Positions 22,412-35,868 of a DNA stretch of 64,000 nucleotides are shown one piece after another; the first letter of the stretch is position 1, and every line of letters begins with the position of its first letter. The DNA is taken from positions 30,000,871 to 30,064,870 of the forward strand of contig OY482852.1 in NCBI GenBank assembly GCA_960531495.1, read 5' to 3'. The DNA is from Zeus faber (Eukaryota > Chordata > Actinopteri > Zeiformes > Zeidae). A program made the translations under genes and the position numbers. Below the pieces are notes generated by a model, which ran no database searches, was not told the DNA's origin, and saw only the letters and a program-made list of their open reading frames with translations.

Positions 22412-23503
22412 TATGTCTTCCTTACCAGTACACCTCAGCATGGAACGATGGATGAAACAAAAACAAATCTTTTTGTAATGGTGGAATGGTCTTGTTGGGC
22501 CATATAGGGTGCTAAGTTGTTCAAAAAAATAAAAAAACCCAAACTAATTAGGGCTGCTAATGAACAGTAGACCATTACCAATCGACGCTCTATGATTGGA
22601 AAACTTAGGACTGCCTAAAGTTAATGTCAATTACCAATTAGACATCAGAATGAGAGCTTGACCGAAACAAGCTGTAAGCAGGGCAAGTATCACTGGATCA
22701 CCACATACTGCACTACTCCACGCTTATGGATCCCGAATCACTGACAGCCTCGCAGAATACAACGCAATCTGTTTGTATTTATTTCATGTTGTGAGTGTGA
22801 GACTGGCTCTTTGCTGCGACCCAACCTCCACATCACAGAGGTCATAAATTTCAACGAGGATTGAAGTGCCTGCACGCCAGAGAAAACCCCCAGTCATGGC
22901 TTTGGCTACTGCCACCGCCACCACACATGGACACACTCAGCCCCCCTAAGCTGGGGCATAAATATTGATTACATGGGGATTAATGATAAACATTCCCTGT
23001 CCGTTTGCCTCAAGAAAAGGAGGGAAATAGAAAGAACATAACGGGAGAAAGAGTGTAAATACAAAATGAGTGTGATCGATTAAAAGACAGAGAGAGATCA
23101 AGAAGACTCAGCAGCATAGGGAACGCCGTAATCCAGGAGGGGTGGAAGTGGAGGGGGGTTAGGTTCCCGTGTCGCCGGACCTGGTTTAGCGTTATTAGCT
23201 GTGGTCTCTTGTGCTGAGAGTCACTCTCATGGTAGAACCACACTGGCATCCTTCCCTGGCTGCGGCTTCAAAGCCAGAAGGACCCCCCTGTTCTTATGTT
23301 AACCAAATGTGTGAAAGGGGGAGGGGGGTTCCGGGAGATTGAGAGGCAGGCCTTCTCATCCAGAACTATGTTTTAATGGCCTATCTCACCACTGCTTAAT
23401 CTCTCTGCCTCACAAGTGGCAGCATGTGATTCCTGCATGTCAACAGACGCTCACTGCCCGCGCCCGAGAAATTATACATTGAGCTACGTATAACTTTGTA
23501 GAA

Positions 23504-23547
23504 CCCCCCCCCCCCCCCCCCCCCCAACCCCTCTCTCTCTCTCTCTC
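23504..23547. repeat. 22-base poly-C run followed by (CT)n
   Basis: A long homopolymer C run followed by AACCC and about ten CT units. Such tracts are prone to length error in assemblies. Confidence 0.95.
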
Positions 23548-24296
23548 CTTCTCTCCATGAGAAAGAACGGAGAGAGAGAAAGGAATAGAGATCCCTTTCT
23601 CTTGTTCATTTTTTTCCCTTCTCTCTGTGGTTCACAAAAAAACCTGACTGCTTGGGCCCCTTAGCGTTGGCCAAATTGCTTCCGCATGAAGACCCCTTAA
23701 TTGTGGTAATTCAGTGGCGAGAGATGCAGGCTTTCAATGAGCGGAGAACATGTGTCACTGTTTTAGCAGACAGACAGAAACACAGAAAGGCAGGCAGCAC
23801 CTGGAGGAGAACGGTAATCTTGGAAATAAGGACCCCCCTCTTTCCCCCCACACAACCCACCAAACTTTGACTACCACCGGCACCCATCAACAAGCCCCTC
23901 CAGACACTGCATAGGCTGCCTTCACTTCCCAGCATTTTCATTTCTCCCCAGGATGCCAGAATCGTTCCGACTGGGAAGTCTCCCAGAGAGACTTAACATT
24001 GCCACCTACCACAGCGCTGGGCTGTCCAGCCTGCATAAATCAACAGCTTTTTGCCAAAGCCTTTGCTCATGTGGGTACATGCACGTGTGTGGATTTATGC
24101 ATCTTTTGAGGTATGTGCGTTGTTGTCCACCTCACTGCTCCACCTTTTCATAAAGGTAAACCTGGTAGCTTTCCTTCTGCCGCAGTTGCTCTTGACTCCT
24201 ATTACCCAACCCACCCTTATTTTCTTCTCCTTGTTTTTTTTTCTTTTTCGTATGTCAGTTCTGGGCATGGTGCCAGCCACCCTTTTGCTCCTACTT

Positions 24297-24345
24297 AACA
24301 TGGTAAATGGACTGAATTTATATAGTGCTTTCCTAACCACTACGG
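24297..24345 (+). repeat. Fragment of a common teleost dispersed repeat
   Basis: The string ATGGTAAATGGACTGAATTT followed by ATATAGTGCTTTC is a motif I recognise as widespread in fish genomes, usually as the tail of a dispersed element. Only about 50 bp is preserved and its family is not determined here. Confidence 0.55.
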
Positions 24346-27300
24346 CCACACTCACGCTACTGATTGACTCTACTTTAACCCCCTTCTGACTTGGGAGAGA
24401 CAGTTATTGTTACTGCATCAGCAATTAACTGCTCAGCCGCTGCATTCTGCCTACCGTTAGTTTTTAGGTGTGGAATTCTTCTCCTCCACCCTTACCTGAA
24501 AATGATGATCAACAACTTGCTTGATATACTTGTCTTCAAAAGGTTGTAATCACTCTGTTGCAACAAGGAAGGATGTAGTTTGGATGGAATCGGATGGAGG
24601 CAGGATGAAGTTTGAAGAAATTGTCTTATTTCACGGTTAGTGGGCATGCTGGCTTGGATAATCCTAGATTGGTAAATCATCAATTTAGCGAGTGCTGTTT
24701 AAGTAAGTAATTGTAATGTTTTACTTAAAATTTTTGCTGAAATCAAATATTGATCAAATATTTGTCATCAACATGTGTTGGTGACGGGAATTGATGTATT
24801 GCAACTTAAAACATTAAAACGTTCAGCGCACCTGTGCTCTTCTCTTTCTCCGTCGGCCCTCTAGCTGGCATGGGCCCTCTGCCAGCTATGGTGGTTTTAG
24901 TAGCTTCCACTCTGCTCCTGTCTAACAGGAGAGACAGTTATAGGTTCTGCATCAGCACTTAATGGCTCAGCTGGCAAGCTCCCTGAAGTCTGCAAGAGCA
25001 GACATCTAAAGACCTTTCACACAGAGAGGAAGCTATCTGCCTTCCCCCCTTCGGCTTCGTTTGATACCATTTCAGGGTTCCCGTGTGAATGTCCAGACCC
25101 ATTGCATGTAAAAAAATATATAAAAAGACCAACAAGCCAAAGCCTGATCCACACCCCCACTCAAATTGAGGTTTTGAACATGATCGTTGTGGAACGTTTA
25201 TTATTTTTTTGAGTTATTATCACAGCTCATTTAATGAAACATAGGCTAATGCAAACACCAAGCTCCTTGTTTTAGAGTGCAGGGCTCCCCCAGTCCAGAA
25301 GTACAGCGTGGAAGACTTTCCCATACCGTTCCTCAACAGAGCCAGCGCAGGACATGATGGGATGTACAAAACACAGCTTTCAAGTACACAGATGTCCTCT
25401 AAAAACACACACAGTGTGTCAGTCATACACATGCACACAGATCCATGTGCACACACAAATGACCCAACGATGAAGGTATGCAGCAAAGTGTACAAACACT
25501 GCAAGGGCTCAACACTACCTTTTAAAAGGCATCTGCCTTTAGTTGCCAAAACTGAAAATATGGTTGCCAATTTGAGTCATCTTATATTTTGAATAATTAA
25601 GATGCTATGCAGTTGTCCGTCAGCTTAATAATGAAAATTTGACATCAAATAATGTTTAAGAGCTTTATTACAGTAACCAAACAGAATTGTTTAGAAGTAG
25701 TTTGTGTTTTATCTGATACTTGACAGAATTTTAATCTTTAGAGGGGAAGAAGCACAACTCAAGACAGACAAAAGCTGTGATAACATTAATTCAACCGGAT
25801 GCAACCGGCAAGTTGAAGGACGTAAATTGAGTCTAGTTTATTGTAGCGGCGGAGCCCGTTCCGGCACGGGGCTTCAGCAGAGCGGAGACCCTCGCCATTA
25901 CGCATTTACGCCACTGCTCTACACTTGTCTGTTTTACGAATTATCCGTTTGAAATACTTTAAATTCATTTTAAATTAAATAATTGTCAGACAGTAGTTAT
26001 TTTGATGTAAAGTCTTTAATGAAAATGTAAAATATAAGGAAATCCTTGGAGGGGCTGCTCCGTTGCAATGCCAAATCTTGACAGGGCTGCACCGGCAAAG
26101 TCCCCTGCAAAACTTATTTTATTGCAATTATTCCCTTCCCGGTATTTGCGAAACAAATGCACATTTTAAGTGTACGGAAATCCTGTCGGAAATCAGTGCA
26201 ACAAGAATGTGCATATGGCCCAAATTAAGACTTAATTTCACATGTATTAAATGGCCCAAAATGCTCACTTTAAACATGCTTGATTAAGCTTGACCAAATT
26301 ATTTGAACAGTGCTAGGATATGTGGTTTCAGGTTGGGCGACGGTTCATGTGTGGACGGGGAGACACATGCGCTGCAAAGTGTCAGGCTATAATGCATTTC
26401 AAACAGAGCTTTGCTTCATCCAGCTGCAAGGGGTGGAGCGACGGCTTCACAGCAACCAGGGAAGTTGATCAGAATTCAACTTTATGCAAATGAGCAGAGC
26501 TGGGTGTCAGTTAATACGCTCTCAATGCCGCTGAACTTTGGAAAATGGATGCCCGGACCAATGCGTAATTGTTCATGATGGGGCAATTTTCCTTTTTTAT
26601 GAAAAACGTCCCTTAAACTAAAAAAATACACACGGCCCCATCCATCTATATAATGTACATTAAATATGGAAAAGGAGAGAGGTTTGAAATGTTTGGCGTG
26701 CCCACAACAGCCAGTGGATTTTGAGCCGACACGCCCACAAACGCCAGGTGCACAGAAGGCCTGTCGCCGGCGGTGTGACGAGAGCTGCTTGGCTTCACAC
26801 TGCAGCCCTGTCGCAGGCTGTGTGACCCTAGCATTACTGTCGAGCCCTTGCTGAATCGCGCAGGTGCTTTGTCAGCAAGATAGTTTTTTAATATTTTTAT
26901 TTTATTTAACCCTTAACTAAACTTCTTTGTATCTTTCTTTCTTGCTTCATTCTTTTACTAATCCGTCTCCATCCTCCTTCTGCATTCCTCCCTTCACTCT
27001 GCCATTCCCCCTACTCTCTCTCTCTCTCTTTTTTCTTTCTCTCACCCTTGCACGGCGATCAGGATGGCAAAATCCAGCTGCTCCCGGGTGCCCTCGGACT
27101 GTTTGATGAAGTGCCGTAGCCCTGGCCCCCAGCTGTGTGTTTATGTACTCCCTGCACCTGCCTGAACGCCGCAAATAACAGCACTACGTTTTTGTACAAA
27201 CACTACACACCCACACACGCACACCAAAGAACATGGATATGCATAGATACACAAACAGACACACAAACACAAACAGGTGTATTTACAATCACAAATATTC

Positions 27301-30300
27301 AAATACATGATCATAAGTATTGAGTGCAAACATATAAGCACACAAACAGACACATTATTCTCAGGCTTAGCTGAATACCACCACCAGCCTAGGACCATAG
27401 ACTAGCAGCCCCTGTGACCTGTGTGTGTGTGTATGAGTGAGTTTATGTTCTTTTTCCCCCCTTCCTGTGCACCCCCATTTTTATAGGCCAACAGCTGGCC
27501 AAAGCATTGACCAGGGCTCCCCCCAAACACTCACCCGCCCACCCCCCACTCCCCCTCAGCAGGTGCACACTGCCCTTTTGGACATCTTATGTGGGTAAGG
27601 GGCTGTGTTACAGTGATACTTCTAGTGCTATTTATCAAAGAACAGCAGACTCTCTGCTCTTGCCTCTGCCATTTTCCAGATTGACTTGCTCTGTTGAACA
27701 TCTTCATCTTCACAGAGTTACGAATGAGAGGGCGGGGCTCCAGGGAGCAGTTGGCTCTTTGTGGAAGCCCTGCTCAACTGCTTCTGCATCCACTGCACGG
27801 GCTCTTGTGGAAAAATGGCCAGCGCCAGTCATGTTTGATTTCCATGAGCGCTCTTCAGTATGGAACCACTTGTGGGTGTTTTCGAGGTGTTTTGACACAC
27901 ACTCCTTAATTTCTTACCAAATGCCTATTGCCATTTCCCCCTTTTTTTAATGATTAATATTTGGAAATTGTTTCCAGCAAGTACCGCAGAGACTACCGCC
28001 ATATGCAGTGCCACCATCTTCCTCATTCTTTCACCCTGTTTCTCTGTTTCCCATCACAGGTAGCCCCCTCCAAGAAAGAGTTACTGAGAGAGTGAGCTTA
28101 CACATGTCTGCCTTTCTACAGATGCTCATTACAGTAACTCAACTGTGCTCAATGGTTTCACATTTTCAGCTCCACAATCCCGTTCATCTGGTAGAAATGG
28201 ACCAAAAGATCTGATCCAAACTAGAAAGAGAGACGGAGACGGACAAAAACATTAAATTACTTAAAGTCTGCTTTCCTTAAAAACAAAGAAACCAAAAAAA
28301 AGTGCCAGATAAAAGAGTTTATGTGATCTGCAACTTAGAATAGCTCTTATTGAGTAGAGTAGGACTTTTGAAATGCTGTTGTTTCCAGATGTATTCAGCT
28401 GCTTGCTTGGGTTCTAGACCACAGTAGTTTCGTCAACTCCCGTTCCCCCTGTCCTATAGACACTGGGGAAATTGCGGACAGATGCGCAGGCATGCAGGCC
28501 CTGCAGACAGTCAAGACAGTATTGCTCCATTTGACCCACAGAGAGACAGATTAAGTGGCAGGCAGAGAGACAGAAGGAGGGTCATTAACGTTCCCATCTT
28601 CCATCTGGGCCATTTAGAGGGCCCCTGTAGTCAGCAGGTGAAGAGGTTGCTGGGCAATTTGTCTGAGGGGAGAGGAGGGAAGTTGGCGGTTAAGGAATAG
28701 TCCTAGAACAAATCTCATCCCTTCCTATCCCCACCCCCCTTCTTACCGCCCCTGTGTCCAGACTCAACCAATTTCTGCAATTGCCCATAATTCCCCTGGT
28801 TAGCAGTCGTCTCTTCTATCCATCCGTCCGCCCTGCCTCCTGTGTTCACCTCATTACAACTGTTAGTTTTTGAAGATTAAATGCTGTAAACAGGAATGCT
28901 TTGCTCGGCCAGTTGGCTGGATGAAAAGTTGATCCTTTTGATCTATAACACTGCAACAACAGTAACCACATTTACCTGTTGCCCAAGTGGCTTCGAGTTA
29001 AAAAAAAAAATATATATACGCAATTGGCGTGATATGATGCCAGTGAAGAGAGGAGCTTGGAAAGAGATCAAGATGCTCAAGGGTGGAGGAGGACAAGCAA
29101 AAAAAAAGTAGGAATAAGAGGTGCGCAGAAGGAGAGAGCAGGGCAGAGCAGTAGAGGTGGAGGAGGATGAAAGCCGAGATGTCTGACCTGTCTCTGGTTT
29201 TCTGGTGTTGGGTTTTGAACAGCAGAGGCCTGGCTTGGATCCAGAGGCCGTTCCGCAATAATGAACTGGAGGGCTTCCAGCGTGCAGCCCTCTCTCTATC
29301 ACTCCCTCTCTCCCTCTCTGGTAGCACAACTCCACTTTGCCTTATTAATACAATACCTCCTAACTCACCAGCAGGCATTAGATCATTGGCATCCTTAATC
29401 ACTAACATCCATTTTACCCCCCCCTCTTTTTCCCCTTCTTTGCCATTACACCCTCTGTTTTGTTAACTACTTCTCAATCTATCTCCCTCTCATGGTCTCA
29501 CTTTCTTTCTGGCCATTTTTCCTTAGTCTACCTACATTTTGAAAGGATGAAGACATTTTATTGGGCCTGCACATTCCAAAAGAAAATAAAATGTTAAGAA
29601 TAAAAGAAAGCACTAGCAACAAAGTCACTTGACTAGAAGTTGTTTCACTTGGGCGCAATCTAGGTGACACTCTCATCCAGTAAGACCATGGCTTATAAGT
29701 TACAGACACCTGTATATTTTAGGACTTGTGTTATGTATAGGTGTGTATATCTAGTTTTGTTTTGTATATATCAGCAATTACATTTCATATATAAATTCAC
29801 CAATGAATCATAAGCAACACAGTGCATGCAAGCAAGTGTTGTTCTAAACAACACCCTTGTGACAGAAAGATATTCAAGATGAGCCTGACCCTGAGAGATT
29901 AATTGGCAAATTAGCGCATTTTGTGATATTAACGCAAAGGCGTGGCAAGTTTTGCCCTCACCATGTCTTTGGCCCACGTCAACATTATTTATGGTAAGGT
30001 AAGAACAAATGCTATTGGTGGAGTATTTAGGTGCTCCATCTCCTTTGTAAATATACTGCTTTTGCTACCGAGTGGTAAACCCCATTCAGAGATTCCGTGA
30101 ATACATGCACTTGCAGTGTATTTCTGTCTCTTGTGAGGGGAATTATTCGAAGAAGTGGAGCCCGATTGTAACTGGTGATGTAAGAGTTTGATGCGGTTCG
30201 CTCAGACAGTGCCAGCTCTCTGGAAGAATGTAGCATGTTGGGGATGGATTCCCCTCTTTCCACCCTCCCCAACAGGAGGTAGGGGAAAACTTAAAATAAA

Positions 30301-31319
30301 AAACCCACAGCATATTTTTTACACTCCCTCTCTCTACAGTAATGTGTTTGAAATAACCTCTCACCATAGAAATAACATTGACATATCATAAAGGCAGCTA
30401 TGTAATCCACCCCTTGCCGCAGTGCAAACACTCTGAGCTTGGAAAGATGGCAGGCGGAAGGTTCTTCCACACTGGGCTGCCATTAAGGAGTGTGTGGGGG
30501 CAGCTCTGTGATGTAACACTAGTGTTAGGTGAGTCACAGTTGACGCTAAGCCGGGCCCAGGCATAACGATTGGAGATTGTTTTGGAAAGATATATCCTTT
30601 ATATTGGCCTATTACTCATACTCCTAATAGCACTGCTGTTGAGCTTATACGTTTAAGTCACTCAACTGAAACGAAACAGAATTTACTTCAGTAACGCTCA
30701 AAGCGCTCTTTAAGGGGCTTTATCTCTCTTAGTATCCTTCATGAACACGATTTTTTAAAACAGAATGGCTACCGCACCAAAGGTTCATTTGTATATCTTT
30801 CTTCTTTTTTAAAATTTGAACTATTGAGAAAAAATAAATCTGACATCAAATAATGAAGTGCCTTTCTGCTTCTAATTGTGCATAGTCTCTCACAGTGTGT
30901 ACTTATTCAATTGAAAATGCAATAGACCTGGTTACACCTATGGATTAAATTTGAATTTTGGATTGGCTAAATGCTAAAACTCAGTGTGCTATAATCGAAG
31001 TCAGCCTTTTGAGAAATACAATAACAGTTAATTGAGGAACCTTTAAGTTATTGCTACATTACTTACAAATGCAGAAATTATTGAACATGATCATTGTGTG
31101 TTGAAACATTGGAAAGCGAACGTTAAGGAGTCAGACGGGAGTCAAAAACGTTTTCATGACACTGTATGCAGTAAGGTACACACTGGTTGCCATGTACTGT
31201 ATGTGCCCATGCATCCAAATGGCAGAATACCTTGTTTAAATTTAGTTTTTGCATGTCTTTTTATTGATTATGTATTTATTTATTTATTCAATGATTTATT
31301 TATTTATTGATCAGAAGAA

Positions 31320-31470
31320 TTGTTTTTTAAATTTGTCTCACAGGTGCGATTGCACTTATCACACACACACACACATACGCACGCATGCAGGGAGTGGTGA
31401 CGACCACTTACAGGCACATGCAGGCATCCCAGCTGTCCTTCCTCCAGGGGGCAGCCAGGAGCAGTGCTCC
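31320..31470. repeat. Dispersed repeat, copy related to 15765-15925 and 54335-54600
   Basis: It shares with the other copies a T-rich lead into TTTGTCTCACAGGTGC, a CA tract, GGGAGTGGTGA, and the block GTCCTTCCTCCAGGGGGCAG followed by CAGGAGCAGTG. The element is unclassified. Confidence 0.65.
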
Positions 31471-31659
31471 TGTTATTTAGTTACACACAGTATATGAGGT
31501 ATACAGTATTATTTACAGAACTATCAGTGAACCCTTTTTGTTGCATTGATTAAACTTTGGGGATCGTTTTGTTTGCTTTGACTTTATTGTGTCGTATGAA
31601 TATGATGAATTAGTAATGTACATGTCAATAACTCATAGCCAGAAGACTCATTAAGCTAA

Positions 31660-31662
<3 letters not shown>

Positions 31663-31695
<33 letters not shown>

Positions 31696-31811
31696 AAGTT
31701 GATCCAAAGTGGGACCTTAAGATTGGTTCACCTTTTATCCGCAGGGTGTATCCGGCATGCCCACCAGAGCATAGTTACTAGACAGGTGCACACACACACA
31801 CACACACACAC
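31663..31811. repeat. (AG)n at 31663-31693 and (CA)n at 31789-31811
   Basis: Two short simple repeats about 100 bp apart, some 250 bp upstream of exon B. Confidence 0.95.
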
Positions 31812-32030
31812 CAGTGCCTGGCTGATATGTGGATGTGTTGGGAATTTCAGCACCTGTTTTTTTTTTTTTCCAAGTCTCTTGGAGGGAGAAAGGAAAAAGG
31901 TGGGGTCAAGCCAAATTACAGGCCAATCAGGTGTTTAATGAATCCACGGCAGCAGTGGTGTTCAAACCTGACAGACTGCACTTCATTTTCTCTTTTATTT
32001 TAATTTTTCTTTTTCTTTTTTTTTTATTAG

Positions 32031-32165
32031 GTGTTAGATCTCCGAGCCCCTCACCAACTCTCGAGGGCTCGGTACAGAACGTGGAGCTGAAAATCTGCAG
32101 CCGCGCCACGATGAAATGCGCCTCGGGAACCGTGGGGGCCATAAAAGTTTGCGCCAGGACTCCAG
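32031..32165 (+). CDS. vps13b: vps13b exon B (internal coding exon)
   Basis: This 135-bp exon follows a long T-rich tract and TATTAG and ends before gtgtgt. Its first two bases GT complete the Gly codon begun by the last G of exon A, and its final G starts the next split codon. The 44 full codons begin VRSPSPSPTLEGS and include NVELKICS, KCASGTVGAIKVCA and RTP. In human VPS13B the corresponding stretch (about residues 841-884, from memory) contains PTLEGSIQNVELK, KCASGTMGSIKICAKAP, so spacing and key residues are kept. The segment belongs to the N-terminal quarter of the lipid-channel region. Recognition depends on the neighbouring exons as well as on the peptide, because the exon is short. 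Confidence 0.95.
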
Positions 32166-32753
32166 GTGTGTGCAGCTGTGCCCTGTTAAACTTTACTGCC
32201 TGTGTAGGAGGCGTAGAGCGAGAGCCAGCCAGCGCAGGCTCCTCATCTTCTCTCATTGTTTTATTCCATACATTTCTCTCTCGCTCTGTGTGTCTCCATC
32301 TCATTTTCGTCACTATGTTCTCCCGTGGCTCGGTCAGTGGTCTCTTGCCATCTCTCTGACTTGGCAAGAGAAACTCATTTCTGTGTTACTTGAGGTTTAG
32401 TTGTAGCCAAGAGTTCACACAGTCAAACTGTGGACGTCACTCGTTAACAGATAGATAATGAGATCGATGAGGTTAGAACATAGAATAGATATAGTATGTG
32501 CATTTTATGTTGGTGCCCACATTGTTGGTGTCCATAGATTACAATTTGCATCACATATTGATGGTAAAGCGATGAAACACACTGCAAGATCAATGGGTAA
32601 ATATATATCAATATATCATTTGATAACTTTTTTGTTGCAGAATATTAAGACAACCAGTCCACCTGGAAATTGGAGGACACCATTGAGAATATATTGTGGT
32701 CACAGAGGCAGTTGTTGGATATGACCTCCCGCTTCTTCTCTGCTTAGGTTCAG
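32166..32753 (+). other. vps13b: vps13b intron between exons B and C, 588 bp
   Basis: Short intron from gtgtgtgc to a C/T-rich tract ending GCTTAGGTTCAG. It contains two possible acceptors 6 nt apart, TTAG at 32747 and TCAG at 32753. I see no other feature in it. Confidence 0.93.
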
Positions 32754-32927
32754 GTGACGTGGCGAAGGAGAAGCTTGTTCCTCTGATCCAGGGCCCATCG
32801 GACACCAAGGAACTCCACATGAGCCACTGGCTCAACGAGATCCGCAAGCCTGAGTCCCTGCTGGCCCCGGACCTGCTGGCCTTTTCTGTCCAGGTGCCTC
32901 AGCGTGGAGATGACTGCCGGCACTCAG
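32754..32927 (+). CDS. vps13b: vps13b exon C (internal coding exon)
   Basis: This 174-bp exon opens with GT, completing a Gly codon with the last base of exon B, has 57 full codons and ends with G before gtaaaagt. The peptide includes KEKLVPLIQGPSDTKELH, HWLNEIRKPESLLAPDL and AFSVQVPQ, matching human KEKLIPLLQGPSDTKDLH, RKPESLLAPDLMAFTIQVPQ at about residues 888-943 (from memory). This is the strongest of the three matches. I chose the acceptor at 32753 because it gives the same number of residues as the human protein between exon B's TP/AP and KEK. The upstream AG at 32747 sits closer to the pyrimidine tract and would add two residues (Ser and Gly) without a frame change. The following exon is not in the window as far as I can tell. 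Confidence 0.96.
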
Positions 32928-35686
32928 GTAAAAGTGTGAGAATGTTGATTGTGTGGCCATTACTGCCGTGCCAATAAATGCATACCAGTGCATTATTTGT
33001 ATTTGTGTGCACTGGGAGTTTGACATAACAAGATGGTTTCCCTTCTCTTCTGCCATTTTATTTTTCAGTTATTTTCGACAAAACTCTTGAATCTTCACAT
33101 ATTTGTAAAGTTGTGAGGTTGATTATTTTAATTTTTGTTCCTCAACGTGAGTATTTTTAGACTCTTCAGGCACCGTCTCCTTGAGATTTCAATATTACAG
33201 CTTTTTTTCCGGTTGTGGTTGAGTTGGTCAGTCGGTTATCATCTAGTCCATATTCCATCTCACTTAACCAGTGATCTAATGTTTTTTTTTTTTTTTGTTT
33301 TGTTTTGTTTAGCTTGTCATGTTTTCCATCTTCCCATATTCTCACACTCACTCACTTTATGCGGTTTGTTTGTTTTTCAAAGCTGATAAGTGTTTTCCAC
33401 TCCGGCAACCCTTGCGGCAGGATTGGCAACACCGTGGCTCCTTACAGGCACAGCTAGTTTGTCTAAACAGCAGTGAGTCTCTCAGTACTGGGCTGAGCTA
33501 AGCTGAGCTGGCAAACAGTGGCTGACCACTTTTTGGATCACTGCTCAGGGCTACACCAGTGTCAGGATGCCGGTTGGGCTCTCTGGTCCCTAGGCCACAG
33601 ATCACCTTTCTGGCACCCACCTATACGTCCTTGCATGTGTGCAGTGGATAATGGTAGTAGTTTGTGGAGTGTAGTATCCCTCCCGCATTTTCAAATCCAC
33701 CCCTACACAAACATCTGGCCAAAACACAAAAATGTAAATTCCCTGGGTGTGCCGTCTCACTTGATGTACTGTTCTGGCCACGTCAAGGTTGCGACTCTGT
33801 GTGCTCCATATATCTTCACTATTAGCCAGCTATGTGGTCACCCCTCTGGCCTTCAGTGTGGAAATCCTCTGTTTAGTTCTTTGCTCAACAAATAAAGGTT
33901 GTGAATATCAGGTTGTCATCGCTGGCCTCTCCTGGCGGATCAGGATCACCTTCCTCGTCAGCTTCCCGCGACTCTCCCTCACCAGAGGATCTTAGGCAGC
34001 CCCGCTGGGCTCCCAAGAAGATTAATGCTCCAGCACCAAAATGTACGCACGACATCCCATGTCCTTCATATCCCCAATGTGCGGATGGCTCTGAAAAGTG
34101 CTCTCAAGGATGTTATCCCAGAACCCCCCCCACTGCACCCTAGGTACCTGCAGATTAAGGAATATGGGGGAGTGCAATGTAAAACAATAGGCCCTTACTA
34201 TTATTTTTAGAGTAGTCTCTGCAGCCACCACTTTTAAGACGGGGCTGCGGAGATTCACTGTGCTGCTCTAGACTTAAATCCCAAAGCCAGGCACTGAATC
34301 ATGTTGTGGGTGGGGGGGCTGAAGGCCTTAACCAACGTCAGCCTTGGCGATTGAGACGATGATGACTTTGGCCTCAGGTGGTTTCAGCGTGTGAGGGGAA
34401 TGACCACAGCAGTAGGTCGGTAACATGACATGAAAATGAGAATTACTTTCGTTGAGGGTGGCATTGTGAGAACCCACTGACCAGAAATTGAATTTTAATT
34501 GAATGTCACACCGTGGCTGTCAAGTGCTCATATTGCACTGATACTGTGCTCAAAATGTTATACTTCTGACATGAGCAGCCCCCTTTTGCTCCCGGCTGTC
34601 AGAGATGGATATTTTTAGGAACCACCAGTAAATTCTATTTAGTGTTAGGTCTCAAGACTATTACTTTGATTTAGAGTGCACATTATTTCACCAAAGCAAT
34701 GGCTCATAAAGACGGTGGGTATTTTTTGAATATTAAAAACCAACTTGAAAACAAACCAGAAGAGAAAAAAATGGGGGGTGCAGAAGGAGGATTTGGAGCT
34801 GAAGTGGTGGATGACTCCCAGAAGCACTGCTTATATCTCCAGCAGATGTTTGAGTGACCGAGGCTGGCTCTCCTTCCTAATGCTGTCGTAAGGTCGCTCT
34901 CTGTTACTCTTATCCTAGCCCTCTGATTTGAATAGCCTTATGATATTTGTTTCCCGTTCCCTTTTTGCCTCCTCGTCTTTTAATTCCCCTCATATTTTTT
35001 TGTGTACCTTTCTCTCACTGTCACTTAAACACCAACTCCATTATTCTAGGGTTCCACAGTAACAGCTATATATTTTTGACAAATATCCGGTACTTGGAAA
35101 AAAGTGACTGTGATTATCCAATCTGCCACTCCCACTCAATATGAATTAAAACTGTTTCTTTGCATTCTCATACAACCTTTTATGGACCAGAGCCTATTGA
35201 ATTAAACTATTGACATAAAACTCCTCCACTAGCTTCTAGCACTGATGAGAAGCTGCCCCCCGCCCCTCTATGGGCTATAGAGCAGAGCACTGATTAAGTG
35301 TTATCTTCACACACGTGGTGTAAGAATGTGTTATCTTCCATCCATAGCTAAATTGAATATTGTAGTTATAAACACTAACGGGATAAGGCCACCTTAATGG
35401 CTCACAATGTGTACACGCATGCACGCACGCACACACACATTATAATTACTGTTGGAGCTTTATTTTTACAGTCAATATATATGTCATGATAGGGAGGACG
35501 GGGCTCACGCTTTGCAGTAACCGTTTTCCAAAAGACTGGAACATTTCTCTCCATGAACAAATGCCTTTCTATGTGTGTGTATGCTTGTCTTTGGTTTGTG
35601 TCAAGTGCTCTGCTGACAGAGGAGCTGGCTGAATAGACATGCGCCTGCGTGTGTCCATGAGCATATTTAGGCCTTTTGTGTACCTT

Positions 35687-35868
<182 letters not shown>

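Noticed and set aside
27045-27130. Minus-strand frame reading LRHFIKQSEGTREQLDFAIL with a donor-like site, and a plus-strand frame DGKIQLLPGALGLFDEV after a pyrimidine tract
   Set aside because: Both look somewhat protein-like, but neither has two good splice sites, and the plus frame stops at once. I recognise no family and neither belongs to the VPS13B sequence between exons A and B.
32458-32724. 88-codon frame between exons B and C
   Set aside because: It lies within the short intron between two matched vps13b exons and would break the conserved protein.
33379-33501. Possible exon after TTTTTCAAAG, reading ADKCFPLRQPLRQDW
   Set aside because: It stops after about 40 codons with no donor, and the peptide does not match the VPS13B residues after exon C.
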